Origin: JASEHD01 sp964471945
GTDB lineage: Bacteria; Bacteroidota; Ignavibacteria; UBA10030; SZUA-254
NCBI GenBank assembly: GCA_964471945.1
Contig: CAYYIJ010000002.1
Coordinates: forward strand, 1 to 64,000
Direction of reading: 5' to 3'
Length of the DNA: 64,000 nucleotides
Below the pieces are notes generated by a model. The model was given only the letters and a program-made list of their open reading frames with translations. It was not told where the DNA came from and searched no databases. Shown here one piece after another: positions 8,905 through 17,318 of this stretch. The position numbers and the translations under genes were made by a program. Position 1 is the stretch's first letter. Every line of letters begins with the position of its first letter.

Positions 8905-9779
8905 TGAAAGAACTGAAGGGTTATGTATATATTTTAGGTGCGACCACATTTTGGGGTATCTCGGCTACGATTGCGAAAATCCTTTTTATCCAGAACCTTG
9001 ATACACTTGTTCTGGTTCAAATGAGAATGACATTATCTTGCATAGTAATGTTTTTATTCTTCCTCATCTTCAAACGGCATCTCTTAAGAATACAACTAAA
9101 AGATTTATTTCAGTTTGCTCTTTTGGGTATTCTTGGCTTGGCTGGCTCAAATTTTACATATTATTTTACCATTAATTTAACCAATGTCGCAACCGCCATC
9201 CTTCTGCAATATCTTGCACCATTACTCGTGTTGATGTACGCCGCTTATTCAAGAGAAGAAAAAGTTACGGCAGTAAAAATTTCCGCTGGGCTGGTTTCCT
9301 TGGCGGGCTGCTATCTTGCAGTAGCTGGAAGAGATTTTTCATTTCTCTCCATTAATCAACTCGGTTTATTAACAGGACTTGCTTCTGCGTTTTGTTGGGC
9401 TTTCACAAACGTTTTGCTTCGGCGATTACTAAAGCGGTATAATGTATGGACATGTTTAATTTACGCATTTCTATCTGCGTCATTCTTCTGGTTATTAATC
9501 AACCCACCTGGGAAAATTTTTACGGCGAATTATTCAAACGATATATGGCTAACCTTTTTTGGGTTTGCTACGATCTCGATCTTGATTCCGCATTCATTAT
9601 ATTTCTTTGGAATGCGCTTTCTAACGGCTACTCGCGCTATCATTACAGCAACATTCGAACCGATAGTGGCGATCGTTTCTGCATTTTTCATAATCAATGA
9701 ATTACTTACACCAATTCAAATGGTTGGGGCAGTTTTAGTCGTTGTTGCAATTGCAGTCTTGCAAATCAAAGAAGTGTAA
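8904..9779 (+). CDS. EamA/DMT-family permease
   Basis: The 291-residue protein contains ten hydrophobic segments arranged as two repeated five-helix EamA halves. The first begins KGYVYILGATTFWGISATIAK and the second starts near residue 148 (LGLLTGLASAFCWAFTNVLLRRL). The last helix ends with a typical short basic tail. Members of this drug/metabolite transporter superfamily export amino acids, nucleobases or other small metabolites, and the substrate cannot be told from sequence. It overlaps the TPR-like gene by one base. Confidence 0.85.
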   Translation: MKELKGYVYILGATTFWGISATIAKILFIQNLDTLVLVQMRMTLSCIVMFLFFLIFKRHLLRIQLKDLFQFALLGILGLAGSNFTYYFTINLTNVATAILLQYLAPLLVLMYAAYSREEKVTAVKISAGLVSLAGCYLAVAGRDFSFLSINQLGLLTGLASAFCWAFTNVLLRRLLKRYNVWTCLIYAFLSASFFWLLINPPGKIFTANYSNDIWLTFFGFATISILIPHSLYFFGMRFLTATRAIITATFEPIVAIVSAFFIINELLTPIQMVGAVLVVVAIAVLQIKEV

Positions 9780-9799
9780 GAAAAAAATATTATTGCAGT

Positions 9800-10372
9800 A
9801 TGACCGAGAAAAGAAAAGAAAAAATTCTTAATGTTTTGAAAAACCGACAGACTGATCTAACAGTTGTGATTGAAGATATACATGATCCGCACAATGTGAG
9901 TGCAATTCTCCGCTCAGTGGATGCAGTTGGTATTTTAGAAGTTCAGCTTCTTTATGTAAATGAGGAGTTTCCAAAGCTTGTGAAAAAAAGCTCTGCAAGT
10001 GCGTTAAAGTGGGTCGATAGAAGAAATTTTAAATCCATAAAAGAGTGCTACGATAAACTGCACAATGAGGGATTTGCTATTTACGCTACCCATCTTGGGA
10101 AAAAATCGAAATCACTTTATGAGCTTGACCTAACAACAAAAGTCGCCTTAGTGTTCGGGAACGAACACCGTGGCGTTTCTACCGAAGCGGCAAAGTTAGC
10201 AGATGAAAATTATCAGATTCCAATGATAGGAATGATTCAAAGTTTGAACGTTTCAGTTGCCTGCGCAGTTTCTTTATATGAGGTATTTCGTCAGCGGCAA
10301 ACGTACCGGAGAGTATCTTCGTTGAGTGAAACGGATCTTAAGAAGCTCTTTAATGAATGGATAAAAAAATGA
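9800..10372 (+). CDS. TrmH/SpoU-family RNA 2'-O-methyltransferase
   Basis: The 190-residue protein carries the three SPOUT motifs: motif 1 IEDIHDPHNVSAILRSVDAVG (N33 and the motif-1 Arg), motif 2 ALVFGNEHRGVS, and motif 3 PMIGMIQSLNVSVACAVSLYE, which form the knotted SAM site. The N-terminal helix (about 1-18) and compact length match TrmH, which methylates G18 of tRNA at the 2'-O, rather than the longer rRNA enzymes such as RlmB. Specificity is inferred from size and motif 2 only. Confidence 0.88.
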   Translation: MTEKRKEKILNVLKNRQTDLTVVIEDIHDPHNVSAILRSVDAVGILEVQLLYVNEEFPKLVKKSSASALKWVDRRNFKSIKECYDKLHNEGFAIYATHLGKKSKSLYELDLTTKVALVFGNEHRGVSTEAAKLADENYQIPMIGMIQSLNVSVACAVSLYEVFRQRQTYRRVSSLSETDLKKLFNEWIKK

Positions 10373-10413
10373 AACCAAAATTGCACAAATTAATGAAAGG
10401 AATAATTATATAA

Positions 10414-10764
10414 TATTCTTTATCTGATTTTACTGATAATTCTAATGATGATAAAAATTATCCTGAAGATAAATTCGAGGTAATGGTAAGTAGAGCAAAA
10501 GAGAAAGGATTCAACTTTACATATCTTCGGGATGAAGATCAAATAGTGGCAGATGCATTCGGTGCTACGCATACACCGCAGTTCTTCGTGTTCGATGAAA
10601 AGAGAAAACTACGATACAGCGGTAAAATGGACGACAATTGGAACAATCCGAAAGCAGTTAAAGAAAATTATCTACGCGATGCAATAGACGCTCTGCTTTC
10701 TGGAAAAGATGTTAAAATTCTGGAAACATATTCTATAGGCTGCACAATCAAGTGGAGGACCTAA
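10414..10764 (+). pseudogene. N-terminally truncated redoxin/thioredoxin-like remnant
   Basis: From 10414, immediately after an in-frame TAA (10411-10413), the frame reads family-like sequence: DFTDNSNDDKNYPEDKFEVM, then KGFNFTYLRDEDQIVADAFGATHTPQ and the conserved end ETYSIGCTIKW. This is the C-terminal two thirds of AhpC/TSA-type redoxins. The N-terminal third, including the catalytic Cys and the FxxxWCP region, is absent. The ATG at 10483 lies inside the conserved core and cannot be the original start. I conclude this is a decayed gene. Expression as a short protein from 10483 is possible but would lack the active site. Confidence 0.75.
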
Positions 10765-10765
10765 T

Positions 10766-12049
10766 TTAATTTCTTGTTGCCGCCGAAGCAGTTTTTTCGT
10801 GAGCAACAACCTTATTATAAATCAACATAAATAAAGCTGCTAATGCCCCGACAGCTGCCAGTATGAGCCAGATAACATCGGGATTATTGGCTTCTTTTGC
10901 AAATGTTTTATAGATATAACCGCCAAACGTTCCACCAAAAACCCAACCCATTGCAATTGGTAAAAATGCATATCCTTGAAAAAGTCCGATTTGCCCCTTG
11001 GGTGCAAGATTGGCTATGTACTCGTAATATCGAGGTGCTTGTGTCATCTCACCGATTGCAAAAATGACGAGTGCCGGTACTATTATCCAAAGAGTTGGAT
11101 TGGTAAAAATGATTAACCAGGTTATTGCCGAGAGTGCAAAACCTACTGTTATCGCTGTGATCGGAGAAAGCTTACTTGTCAGTCGGTTGACCAAGACCTG
11201 AAGAAAGATTATACTCCACGCACCAGTTGACTCAACTAATTCGAACGGTGCGTCGGCGGAGATGAAGTCTCTAATAAAATATGGTATGATTATAAATATT
11301 TGCCAGAACATTATCCAATATAGAGAAAATATCATGAGGAATAGCATGAAACGGAAGTTGGTAAGAACATAGAAAAGATTTGAAACTTTTTCCGACAACA
11401 GTCCGCCGGGTGCATCTTCGGTGCCCCCCGGCTCCTTATAGAAAATCAGTGTGCTGATAAACATCAATGCACACGAAACTGCAGAGACAAGATACACATA
11501 GCTGATACCGATATTATCACGAACTAAAAAGGCAATTGCTGGTCCAACAGCGCCGCCTATGTTAACAAGCATATAATAAATTGCATAACCCAATGATTTT
11601 GATTGGAGAGTTGTTGTTTTAGAAACGGTTCCTAGAACTGCAGGTTTAATGAATGAGCCTCCTATCGCTGTAAACACTAAAACGGCTACAAGAGTCCAGA
11701 ATAAATGTTCCTTTGCAACCAACTCGGAAAACGGAGGCATACCTGTAGCGCCAATCAGGAAATAACCTATGGCAAGAATGAAGAAAGCAAATGTAAAAGA
11801 TTTGCGGAAGCCATATTTATCTGCAAGCGCACCCGCAAATATAGGGAGGAAATAAATTAACCCACCAAAGATGGACGAAAGCTTACCCGCCTGAAATTCA
11901 TCGAAATGGAGATGATCCCGCAAGAACACACTTAACACGGTTGCTTGACCATAATAAGCGAGTCTCTCGAATAATTCCATTCCGTTTGCCACCCAAAACA
12001 TTGGATGAAATTCTGTTCGCAGCTTTTGTAAACTTTTTGTTAATTCCAT
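10766..12049 (-). CDS. POT-family (proton-coupled oligopeptide) MFS transporter
   Basis: I choose ATG 12049 (MELTKSLQKL): minus-strand AGGAG lies about 7 bases upstream, while the 44 residues in front, open to 12181, look non-coding. The resulting roughly 427-residue protein has 12 predicted helices and the POT signature ELFERLAYYG (ExxER followed by YYG), which in peptide transporters couples proton entry to substrate binding. It is shorter than many POT members (about 450-500 aa). A di/tripeptide substrate is the family default but is not shown here. The gene ends one base from the redoxin remnant on the opposite strand. Confidence 0.8.
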   Translation of the reverse strand: MELTKSLQKLRTEFHPMFWVANGMELFERLAYYGQATVLSVFLRDHLHFDEFQAGKLSSIFGGLIYFLPIFAGALADKYGFRKSFTFAFFILAIGYFLIGATGMPPFSELVAKEHLFWTLVAVLVFTAIGGSFIKPAVLGTVSKTTTLQSKSLGYAIYYMLVNIGGAVGPAIAFLVRDNIGISYVYLVSAVSCALMFISTLIFYKEPGGTEDAPGGLLSEKVSNLFYVLTNFRFMLFLMIFSLYWIMFWQIFIIIPYFIRDFISADAPFELVESTGAWSIIFLQVLVNRLTSKLSPITAITVGFALSAITWLIIFTNPTLWIIVPALVIFAIGEMTQAPRYYEYIANLAPKGQIGLFQGYAFLPIAMGWVFGGTFGGYIYKTFAKEANNPDVIWLILAAVGALAALFMLIYNKVVAHEKTASAATRN

Positions 12050-12249
12050 GAATACTCCTGTCGATTTATAAAGATACCTGAAACGATATTTTGAATATGT
12101 GAAGTTAGTGAAATGTGCTATGAGAAGCAAACTGAGAGCGGCGAGCGAAGGCTGTGAGGGTATTACCAATAAAATTTTCAATGTGCAGACGATTTTGAAT
12201 CTGAATTATATTTCTGTATCTTTTCAAATATTTGAAAGATAACGGATAC

Positions 12250-13296
12250 ATGAATATGAAAGCAATTAGATTTCATAACTTCGGTGATACAGAAGTTTTA
12301 CGATTAGAGGATGTACCCAAGCCGCGTATAGGTCCAAACAATATACTGCTCCAGATGAAAGCCGCAGCATTAAACCACCTCGACATATGGGTGCGGAGCG
12401 GTTCAAGAGAAAAAAATATTCCGCTGCCTCACATTCTCGGTTCAGACGGATCTGGGATAATTGCAGAAGTTGGTTCGGCTGTAGATTTTTTCAAAGTTGG
12501 AGATAAAGTATTAATCTCACCCGGTATCTCATGCGGCTATTGCGAGATGTGTTTGGGTGGAACAGATAATCTTTGCCGCACATACCATGTACTTGGCACG
12601 AAGGAGGATGGAACATACGCTGAGTTTGTAAAGCTTCCCGCCGATAATGTTCTACCAATACCGGATGGATTGGATTTCAATCAAGCAGCTGCGATACCGC
12701 TTGTCTTTTTAACGGCATGGCATATGCTAGTTGGAGTAGCGAGAATAAAACCTGGCGAAACAGTTCTCGTTCATGCGGCAGGCAGCGGTGTTGGCTCTGC
12801 CGGAATTCAGATTGCAAAACTTTTTGGTGCGCACGTGATTACTACTGCTAGTTCAATTGAAAAGTTGAATAAAGCAAGAGAGCTTGGTGTTGATGATGGA
12901 ATAAATTATAAAGAAAATGATTTTGTAGAAGAAGTAAAACGAATCACCGATAAACGAGGTGTTGATATTGTATTCGAACATACAGGCGGTGAAATTTTCC
13001 AGAAAAGTATTCTCACACTTGCCAAAGGCGGCCGACTTGTTACATGTGGTGCAACTTCGGACTATGTTGGCAAGATTGATTTACGATATATATATGCCAA
13101 ACATCTTTCGCTCTATGGCTCATTCATGGGAACAAAGCGAGAAATGATAGAAGTGCTGAATTTTTTCAAGAAAGGTGTAGGTGCAGTTCAAATGCAACCG
13201 GTTATCGACTCGGTGTTTCCTTTAGATAAAGCGGTGGAGGCGCACAAGCGATTAGAAGATAGAAAGATTTTTGGGAAAATAGTACTAACAATATAA
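12250..13296 (+). CDS. Zinc-type alcohol dehydrogenase / quinone-oxidoreductase-like MDR enzyme
   Basis: The medium-chain dehydrogenase pattern is clear: N-terminal GroES-like domain with NHLDIWVRSG and LGSDGSGII, a structural-zinc Cys cluster CGYCEMCLGGTDNLC, then a Rossmann domain with HAAGSGVGSAGIQIAK (NAD(P) site). The catalytic Cys of classical zinc ADHs is replaced by the NHLD segment, as in the subgroup that keeps only part of the zinc site. It likely oxidises or reduces an alcohol, aldehyde or enone, with unknown substrate. Possible starts are ATG 12250 and 12256. A frame upstream to 12232 adds six unconvincing residues. The VOC gene follows after 14 bases. Confidence 0.85.
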   Translation: MNMKAIRFHNFGDTEVLRLEDVPKPRIGPNNILLQMKAAALNHLDIWVRSGSREKNIPLPHILGSDGSGIIAEVGSAVDFFKVGDKVLISPGISCGYCEMCLGGTDNLCRTYHVLGTKEDGTYAEFVKLPADNVLPIPDGLDFNQAAAIPLVFLTAWHMLVGVARIKPGETVLVHAAGSGVGSAGIQIAKLFGAHVITTASSIEKLNKARELGVDDGINYKENDFVEEVKRITDKRGVDIVFEHTGGEIFQKSILTLAKGGRLVTCGATSDYVGKIDLRYIYAKHLSLYGSFMGTKREMIEVLNFFKKGVGAVQMQPVIDSVFPLDKAVEAHKRLEDRKIFGKIVLTI

Positions 13297-13310
13297 GAAA
13301 GGATTATTGT

Positions 13311-13658
13311 ATGAATCATTTTGGTCACATCGAAATACCAACCAGAGATTTTAAGACAGCAAAAAAATTCTTCGGCAGTGTATTCAACTGGAAATTCCAG
13401 GAGGTACCTGAAATGGAGTATGTTCTTTTTCGTGCAGGCATGAAACCGAACGGAGGATTTTTCAAAGTCAAGAAGATGCCGAAGGATGGACAGGTTAATG
13501 TTTATATTGAAGTTAAAGAGATCAATGCAACATTGAAGAAAATCAAAAGATTGGGCGGCTCTGTGATTGTCAAAAAAACTCCCGTTGCCGACATGGGTTG
13601 GTTTGCCATGTTCACAACTCCCGATGGCTGCCGCTTGTTTCTGTGGGAACGGAAATAA
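13311..13658 (+). CDS. VOC (glyoxalase/bleomycin-resistance fold) family protein
   Basis: This 115-residue single-domain protein begins MNHFGHIEIPTRDFKTAKKFFGSVFNW and ends TPDGCRLFLWERK, the standard pattern of short vicinal-oxygen-chelate proteins with two beta-alpha-beta-beta-beta units. A metal-ligand His is near residue 6 and a Glu lies in the last strand. Its reaction cannot be assigned. A purine-rich AGAAAGGA sequence precedes the ATG, and the gene is 14 bases after the dehydrogenase, so the two probably share a transcript. Confidence 0.8.
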   Translation: MNHFGHIEIPTRDFKTAKKFFGSVFNWKFQEVPEMEYVLFRAGMKPNGGFFKVKKMPKDGQVNVYIEVKEINATLKKIKRLGGSVIVKKTPVADMGWFAMFTTPDGCRLFLWERK

Positions 13659-13662
13659 AAAT

Positions 13663-13722
13663 TTCACGCAAAGCTCTCAAAGATACGCAAATATATTTTT
13701 CCCCTCTGAGTCTTTGCGTGAA
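13663..13722. repeat. Inverted repeat of the CACGCAAAG family
   Basis: TTCACGCAAAG at 13663-13673 is exactly complementary to CTTTGCGTGAA at 13712-13722. Between the arms are further CAAAG and CGCAAA words. Related words occur at 1-60 and about 24890-24945, always between genes, which indicates a dispersed short repeat. It could also fold as a transcript-end hairpin after the VOC gene. Confidence 0.6.
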
Positions 13723-13737
13723 CTATTCTAATGCCTT

Positions 13738-14685
13738 ATGACAACATTTTCAGATATAGAGCGAGCGTATGAAGCCTTAAAACTCGTTGTTCATAAAACA
13801 CCTCTTTTATCATCGCGGTCTTTTAATGAACTTGCCACCAACGAAATTTATTTTAAAGCAGAAAACTTTCAGCGAGTTGGCGCATTTAAATTTCGCGGTG
13901 CATATAGCAAGATAGCTTCGCTAAGTGCCGAAGAAAGAAAGCGGGGTGTGATTGCACACTCATCTGGTAACCATGCTCAAGGTGTGGCGCTTGCGAGTAA
14001 AATCTTTGGTGTGAAAGCAGTTATCATAATGCCCCACAATTCCGTGGTCAGCAAAGTAGAAGCAACAAAAGGATATGGATCGGAGGTCGTTTTTTGTGAT
14101 GTATCAACGGACGAACGGGAAAAAACAACACAAGAGCTAATTAACAAACACGGCTACATGCTCATCCATCCTTACGATGACGAAAAACTTATTGCTGGAC
14201 AAGGAACGGTCGGATTGGAAATTTTTCAAGATATAAAAGAGCTTAATTATCTTTTTGTCCCTATTGGCGGCGGGGGCTTAATCTCAGGATGTGCAATTGC
14301 CGCTAAGCATCTTTGTCCAAGCATTAAAGTAATAGGGGTTGAAACTGACGGTGCTAACGATTGTTATCAATCATTCCGAGCAAAGAAACTGATTAAACTT
14401 CGAGCAGCCAACACGATTGCAGATGGCATGAGAACTCTATCAGTTGGCAAGCTCAATTTCGAAATCATCATGAATTATGTTGATGATGTTATCACCATCA
14501 AAGATGAAGACATTTACCCAATGATAAAATTCTTTCTTGAGAGGATGAAAATTCTTGTCGAGCCGACTGGCGCCGTTGCTCCTGCCGCAGTAATGAAAAA
14601 TGTTTTGGGATTAAAAGGAAAAAAAATTACCGCTGTTATTAGTGGTGGAAATGTTGATACTGATGTTCTTAAACAAATTCTTTAA
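13738..14685 (+). CDS. PLP-dependent serine/threonine dehydratase family enzyme
   Basis: The 315-residue product is a fold-type II PLP enzyme: Schiff-base Lys in GAFKFRGAYSK (K51), substrate loop SSGNHAQG, and phosphate-binding glycine loop GGGGLISG (about 177-184). It lacks the C-terminal ACT-like regulatory domain of biosynthetic IlvA, so it resembles catabolic threonine ammonia-lyase, serine racemase or threo-3-hydroxyaspartate dehydratase, which cannot be separated by eye. The expected reaction is deamination of Ser/Thr to pyruvate or 2-oxobutanoate, or racemisation. ATG follows 15 bases after the inverted repeat. Confidence 0.88.
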   Translation: MTTFSDIERAYEALKLVVHKTPLLSSRSFNELATNEIYFKAENFQRVGAFKFRGAYSKIASLSAEERKRGVIAHSSGNHAQGVALASKIFGVKAVIIMPHNSVVSKVEATKGYGSEVVFCDVSTDEREKTTQELINKHGYMLIHPYDDEKLIAGQGTVGLEIFQDIKELNYLFVPIGGGGLISGCAIAAKHLCPSIKVIGVETDGANDCYQSFRAKKLIKLRAANTIADGMRTLSVGKLNFEIIMNYVDDVITIKDEDIYPMIKFFLERMKILVEPTGAVAPAAVMKNVLGLKGKKITAVISGGNVDTDVLKQIL

Positions 14686-14848
14686 TAATCACTTCCAATA
14701 AAATAATCGTGAAGAATCGACACATCTCCATTGCAAAAAACATAATACCCACAATGGGACGACGCGAATAATTTTAGTTGAGATAATTCAACAATAAGAG
14801 CGGTATCAGTTCGGTGTGATATTTTCACCAGAAAAATTATCTGATAAA

Positions 14849-14913
14849 TTCTTTAGAATCGAGATGTTTCGCATCGCTCAACATGACAAAAAAGAATAAT
14901 TCAGAAGTCTTTA
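14849..14913. repeat. Degenerate copy of the dispersed palindromic repeat
   Basis: The sequence GAATCGAGATGTTTCGCATCGCTCAACATGAC (split here: GAATCGAGATG, TTTCGCATCG, CTCAACATGAC) followed by AATAATTCAGAAGTCTTTAT resembles the right half of the element at 1773-1922, with end word TTCAGAAGTCT. No left terminus was found, so this is a partial or decayed member in the 240-bp gap before the TauE gene. Confidence 0.5.
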
Positions 14914-14926
14914 TATTATTACTCTC

Positions 14927-15679
14927 ATGGATTTCTCAATAATAATCTTAATTTCGTTTATATTTTTTATTATCGCTTTGCTCTACTCTTCAGTGGGGCA
15001 CGGCGGTGCATCTGGATATTTGGCGGTGTTATCCTTATTTACTTTTAAACCGGATGAAATGGCATCAACCGCGTTGCTCATAAATGTAACAGTAGCCGGG
15101 ATTGCGTTTTACTCTTATTATCGTTTAGGATATTTTTCTCCAAAACTTACATTACCGTTTTTGTTAACTTCAATTCCGCTCTCATTTATCGGCGGCATGC
15201 TGAATATCCCAAAATATTATTACAGTTTCTTGCTCGCCATGGCGCTTATTACCGCAGCACTTCGTTTAATGATTAAATTGGAATCTAAAACAATAGTCGA
15301 ACCAACTTACAAACATACACGAATGGCAGTTGCACTACCTGTTGGTGGAGCGATTGGTTTTATCTCCGGAATTGTCGGGGTTGGTGGAGGAATATTCCTA
15401 AGTCCGATAATTCTTCTAATGAAATGGGCAAATCCAAAATTCACAGCCGCAACTTCGGCATTATTTATAGTGATGAATTCCATTTCAGGAATTGGTGGAA
15501 GGATTATAGATGACAGATTTTCAACAGGTAATTTTTTGCCTTTCATGGCTGCGGCGATAGTGGGCGGATTTGTCGGGTCGATTTGGGGTGCGAAGAAATT
15601 TTTACATCAAACACTCAGAAGATTACTCGGAATTGTTCTATTAATTGCGGCAATAAAACTGTTGATTGCATCTCTGTAA
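14927..15679 (+). CDS. TauE/SafE-family sulfite/sulfonate-type permease
   Basis: The 250-residue membrane protein has about eight hydrophobic segments and the two family motifs: SSVGHGGASGYLA in the first half and GIVGVGGGIFLSPIILL in the second, the duplicated glycine-rich hairpins of TauE/SafE. Members move sulfite, sulfoacetate, thiosulfate or other organic sulfur anions across the inner membrane. The substrate here is not known, though the window also holds a sulfide-oxidation module about 5 kb away. Confidence 0.85.
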   Translation: MDFSIIILISFIFFIIALLYSSVGHGGASGYLAVLSLFTFKPDEMASTALLINVTVAGIAFYSYYRLGYFSPKLTLPFLLTSIPLSFIGGMLNIPKYYYSFLLAMALITAALRLMIKLESKTIVEPTYKHTRMAVALPVGGAIGFISGIVGVGGGIFLSPIILLMKWANPKFTAATSALFIVMNSISGIGGRIIDDRFSTGNFLPFMAAAIVGGFVGSIWGAKKFLHQTLRRLLGIVLLIAAIKLLIASL

Positions 15680-15954
15680 TTCAGTGCGCTTAGTGTTGAC
15701 TTAATTCACAGCCGAGGCGAGGAGGAAACAAAGATAACTTCGAGAATTTTTAAATATTTTATCATGTTGCAAGTGAAGAACATTTTTTTTACCTTTTTAA
15801 ACAGAAATTTAATTAGACTTAGCACGAAACAATAAATTATTAATCAATAACGACTAATAACTCAAAACTCATAATTCATAACTAAAATATTAGCGTAGCT
15901 TCGGCTGCTGTCTTGGCTTGAAAACGTGGAAATTTTTATGCATGCAAGATGGAG

Positions 15955-16254
15955 CCAGCATACGCCCCGAAAGGGGCGTGGCTGGTGTATCCTTTGTGTG
16001 CGGGCATCCACGTGCCTCAAGTCAGAGGGTAATCGGTTTCACGCCCTTTGTATTTCTGTGGCACCCGTGTAGTAGACGGTCACCGACCGTCGTTCGTAGA
16101 ATACCTTGTTCGCCGATCTGTTGATCGGCTACTACAGCCCGCCGCAAAGATTCAGCCAAACGTGGTAGCCGCACCCTTTACGGGTGCGTGTCTCAGGAAA
16201 CACAGAAATCCCGCTTTAAGTAGATAAACCCACGGCTCAAAAGTCTGCGGTTAC
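15955..16254. repeat. Mosaic of five GTAG-footed palindromes (REP/BIME-like)
   Basis: Five hairpins are packed in 300 bp: 15955-15985 (12 pairs, GAAA loop); 16075-16091 preceded by GTAGTA; 16112-16129 followed by TACTAC, so GTAGTA-footed on the other strand; 16170-16188 preceded by GTAGC; and a weaker one at about 16229-16254 (CCCACGGCT...AGTCTGCGGTTAC). GTAG followed by a GC-rich hairpin is the signature of REP sequences mobilised by RAYT (TnpA-REP) transposases, and alternating orientations resemble a BIME. The region is visibly richer in G+C than its surroundings. A 68-codon frame across it (15918-16124) is not credible. The 240 bases before 15918 are AT-rich with no feature seen. Confidence 0.7.
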
Positions 16255-16272
16255 TAAGAAAATTTGAAACAC

Positions 16273-16311
16273 TTGATATTCTTAAAAATGTGTGGTATAT
16301 TATATACCACA
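16273..16311 (+). promoter_or_regulatory. Promoter with perfect palindromic operator for the XRE-ImmA-SPARTA operon
   Basis: TTGATA at 16273-16278 and TATATT at 16296-16301 match the -35 and -10 hexamers (5/6 each) with an ideal 17-bp spacer. The -10 lies inside a perfect 21-bp palindrome at 16291-16311: ten-base arms TGTGGTATAT and ATATACCACA around a central T. A repressor dimer bound here would block RNA polymerase. The XRE gene starts at 16330, so autoregulation is the obvious reading. The sequence TAAGGAG about 9 bases before the ATG supplies the ribosome binding site. Confidence 0.8.
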
Positions 16312-16329
16312 GTATAAGGAGTTACAAGT

Positions 16330-16692
16330 ATGACTTTTGGTGAATTTGTTAGAAAAAAACGTATTGAAGCCGAGCTTGGTCTTAGAGAGTTCTGTATAAA
16401 GGCAGAGGTAGACTCAAGTAACTGGAGCAAAATTGAACGTGGAATACTTCCTGCACCTTCGAACCGGGAGTTCCTTGAATCGCTGGCTAAGTTGTTAAAA
16501 TTGAAGAAAGGTGAAACAGATTGGTACATATTTTTTGATCTTGCTTCCCTTTCTCAACAAAAGATTCCGGACGATGTTTATGAAGATAAAAATGTATTAG
16601 CCGCTCTTCCAGTATTTTTTAGAACAGTCCGGGGCGAAAAACCGACTGAAGAAGAATTAGATAATCTGATAACTCTTTTAAAGCAGAGGTAA
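16330..16692 (+). CDS. XRE-family helix-turn-helix regulator of the defence operon
   Basis: This 120-residue protein has an N-terminal HTH (about residues 4-65) with recognition region FCIKAEVDSSNWSKIERG, typical of Cro/C1-type repressors, and a C-terminal tail (about 75-120) of acidic helices that may bind the neighbouring protease. It is first in a four-gene run: 5 bases to the ImmA gene, then 9 bases to TIR-APAZ, and an 8-base overlap to the Argonaute. XRE/ImmA pairs such as ImmR/ImmA and DdrO/IrrE work as repressor plus cleaving protease. By analogy it should bind the palindrome at 16291-16311 and hold the operon down. That role is inferred. Confidence 0.85.
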   Translation: MTFGEFVRKKRIEAELGLREFCIKAEVDSSNWSKIERGILPAPSNREFLESLAKLLKLKKGETDWYIFFDLASLSQQKIPDDVYEDKNVLAALPVFFRTVRGEKPTEEELDNLITLLKQR

Positions 16693-16697
16693 AAAAA

Positions 16698-17309
16698 TTG
16701 GGAGCCGACATATCGGGATTACAAATACCGTTCCTTTGGGATGATGAGATACGGAAGAAGGCAGACGAATTCAGGAAAAAATATTGGGGTGATAAAATTC
16801 CTATCGATGTTGAACTGATTGCCGAGAGAGATTTAAAAATTTTGATTATTCCGATTCCTGATCTCCGTTACAAAGCTCATACAGAAGCATATCTTTCAGG
16901 TGATCTAAAAGAAATTTCGTACGACCCCGCTGCTCCTGACATCAGAATTCGTTTTTCGATAGCACACGAAATCGGTCATTTCGCTCTTCATGCAAACATA
17001 ATTCGACAACTCAGACCAAGTTCAATAGATGAATGGAAAGAAATTCAACGAGCTTTGCCCGATGTTTTTTGGGGACGCGCAGAATATCAGGCGCGGGAAT
17101 TTGCTGGAAGACTGTTGGTTCCCCCTGAGTTGTTGATTCAGGCGTTGAGAGAATTACAACCCTTGATTGAAAAAGCAAAAGCCATTGCGCCGAATTTGGA
17201 AATACCTGTTATTAAAGAACTCGTTTCGCCGAAACTTGCAAAGAAGTTTTTCATATCAGATGAAGTAATAGTGCGACGGATGGATGCTGAGGGAATTCAG
17301 ATAAAGTGA
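16698..17309 (+). CDS. ImmA/IrrE-family metallopeptidase
   Basis: The 203-residue product contains the zinc protease motif HEIGH (H90, E91, H94) and the following family segment EYQAREFAGRLLVP, which supplies the third ligand Glu. The N-terminal half provides the usual beta-strand scaffold. The start codon is TTG 16698, five bases after the XRE stop, and no ATG fits. ImmA/IrrE enzymes cut partner XRE repressors when stress or mobile elements are sensed. Adjacent to an XRE gene and upstream of a short-Argonaute pair, it is a candidate trigger for induction of the defence genes. It could instead act on another target. Confidence 0.85.
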   Translation: MGADISGLQIPFLWDDEIRKKADEFRKKYWGDKIPIDVELIAERDLKILIIPIPDLRYKAHTEAYLSGDLKEISYDPAAPDIRIRFSIAHEIGHFALHANIIRQLRPSSIDEWKEIQRALPDVFWGRAEYQAREFAGRLLVPPELLIQALRELQPLIEKAKAIAPNLEIPVIKELVSPKLAKKFFISDEVIVRRMDAEGIQIK

Positions 17310-17318
17310 AATGACCAG

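Noticed and set aside
15918..16124. 68-codon frame
   Set aside because: It lies on the palindrome mosaic, is Arg/Pro/Cys-rich and has no protein-like pattern.
16330..17309. Reading the XRE plus next gene as a HigBA-type toxin-antitoxin pair
   Set aside because: The second protein has the ImmA/IrrE HEIGH motif and length, not a RelE-like or other toxin fold.
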